5,602 nucleotides of DNA from Methanoculleus sp. UBA77 (lineage in GTDB: Archaea > Halobacteriota > Methanomicrobia > Methanomicrobiales > Methanoculleaceae), in assembly GCA_002499455.1 (NCBI GenBank), contig DALN01000053.1:2210-7811 (forward strand). Direction: 5' to 3'. The notes below the pieces were generated by a model. It ran no database searches, was not told the origin of the DNA, and saw only the letters and a list, made by a program, of their open reading frames with translations. The position numbers and the translations under genes are program-made. Below, in pieces: positions 4,920 to 5,602 of this stretch; position 1 is the first letter of the stretch; each line of letters begins with the position of its first letter.

Positions 4920-5602
4920 ATGCAACTGCACTTTATCGAGAGCGGCCCGGCCCTCCTGGTCGAACAGGACCGGCGTGTGCTGGTCGTCGCCGACCTGCAC
5001 ATGGGGATCGAGTCGGGCCTCGAACGCCACGGCGTCCACATCATGAGCCGGAGCGCCGCCCGGACCGACCGGGTCCTCGCCTGTATCGAGGAGACAGAGC
5101 CCGATCTCCTCCTCCTCCTCGGCGACGTCAAGCACAACGTCCCGGTGACGAGCCGGCAGGAGTACCGGGAACTCCCCGGCGTCCTCGACGCGTTCCGCGA
5201 CCGCGTCCCGCTCGCCGTCGCCCCCGGCAACCACGACGGCGGTATCGGCCGGTTCCTCGAACCCGGGGAACTCCTGCCCGCCGGCGGCGCGGTCATCGAC
5301 GGCGTCGGCTACCTCCACGGCCACACCCGCCCCGACCCCGACCTCTTCGGCCGCCTCATCGTCCTCGGTCACCACCATCCGGTCGTCTCGCTCGTGGATG
5401 CCGTCGGGTGCGCCGCCCGCGCCCGGCCGGCGTATCTCTACGCCGACCTCGACGGGGGATGCCTCCCGGAGGGCGTGCCTGCCGGCGCCGGCCGGACCCG
5501 GCTCCTCTTCGTCCCGGCCTTCAATGAGTTTGCGGGAGGGATCGACATCGGGCGGCTGCGGGAGAGCAGGCTCGGCCCCCTCTCCCGGTGCATCGACGAA
5601 AC
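4920..5602 (+). CDS. Calcineurin-like metallophosphoesterase (COG1407, RPA-operon type), 3' end outside window
   Basis: The frame opens at ATG 4920, 6 nt after the preceding stop, and runs 227 full codons to the window end. The metal-binding motifs of the calcineurin-like fold are in order: ADLHMG (D25, H27), LGDVKH (D69), PGNHDGG (N104, H105), HGHT (H133, H135) and GHHHP (H151, H153). GDVKH and the late HGHT/GHHHP pair are typical of the COG1407 group, whose haloarchaeal member (called Rpe) is co-transcribed with RPA genes. It is expected to bind two metal ions and cleave phosphodiesters or phosphomonoesters; the natural substrate is unknown. No signal peptide or membrane segment is seen, so it should be cytoplasmic. 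No strong Shine-Dalgarno sequence precedes the ATG. The DNA is very GC-rich (about 80% in 5281-5340). The C-terminal end is missing only because the window stops. Confidence 0.92.
   Translation, partial: MQLHFIESGPALLVEQDRRVLVVADLHMGIESGLERHGVHIMSRSAARTDRVLACIEETEPDLLLLLGDVKHNVPVTSRQEYRELPGVLDAFRDRVPLAVAPGNHDGGIGRFLEPGELLPAGGAVIDGVGYLHGHTRPDPDLFGRLIVLGHHHPVVSLVDAVGCAARARPAYLYADLDGGCLPEGVPAGAGRTRLLFVPAFNEFAGGIDIGRLRESRLGPLSRCIDE

Noticed and set aside
4035..5378. Long minus-strand open frame of 447 codons
   Set aside because: It is antisense to the RPA-associated protein and the phosphoesterase, both of which have clear family motifs. Its product is low-complexity in acidic residues, glycine and valine, as expected of a mirror frame.
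4874..5527. Plus-strand open frame of 217 codons rich in Arg and Pro
   Set aside because: It is a shifted frame of the phosphoesterase gene. The frame beginning at 4920 carries the ADLH, GDVKH, GNHD and GHHHP motifs; this one carries none.

Overview
The window looks like chromosomal DNA from a methanogenic archaeon of the Methanomicrobiales, most likely close to Methanoculleus. The protein set is archaeal (MCM helicase, clamp-loader small subunit, RPA-associated protein), the coding DNA is GC-rich (about 68% in sampled mcm and phosphoesterase lines, up to 80% locally), and two promoters have archaeal TATA-like boxes close to the start codon. The lineage is an inference from these features and from memory of the families; no search was run.

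Layout. Positions 1-2679 (minus strand) hold a two-gene replication operon, rfcS then mcm, separated by 10 nt. The mcm gene is entered at a GTG. Its reading frame stays open to the window edge because an intein starts at residue 415, right after the helicase motif HEAMEQQ; only the first 150 intein residues are in the window. Positions 2743 to about 4025 hold a TnpB-only IS200/IS605 (IS1341-type) element on the minus strand, with a right-end hairpin, a related left-end hairpin, an intact RuvC/zinc-finger TnpB and a likely right-end guide RNA. Positions 4026-4154 hold a promoter region with overlapping inverted repeats. Positions 4155-5602 (plus strand) hold an RPA-associated OB-fold protein (COG3390 type) and, 6 nt later, a calcineurin-like phosphoesterase (COG1407 type) cut by the window end.

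Together the host genes cover sliding-clamp loading (RfcS), DNA unwinding (MCM) and single-stranded-DNA handling (RPA-associated protein plus phosphoesterase). They form two divergent operons, and the TnpB element sits in the shared promoter region. The locus thus carries two unrelated selfish elements within about 3.5 kb: an intein inside the helicase ATPase core and a TnpB element beside the clamp-loader promoter. Nothing here is clearly a new system. The most interesting parts are the intein, the predicted TnpB guide that would lie over the rfcS promoter, and the RNA-like pairing at the 3' end of tnpB.
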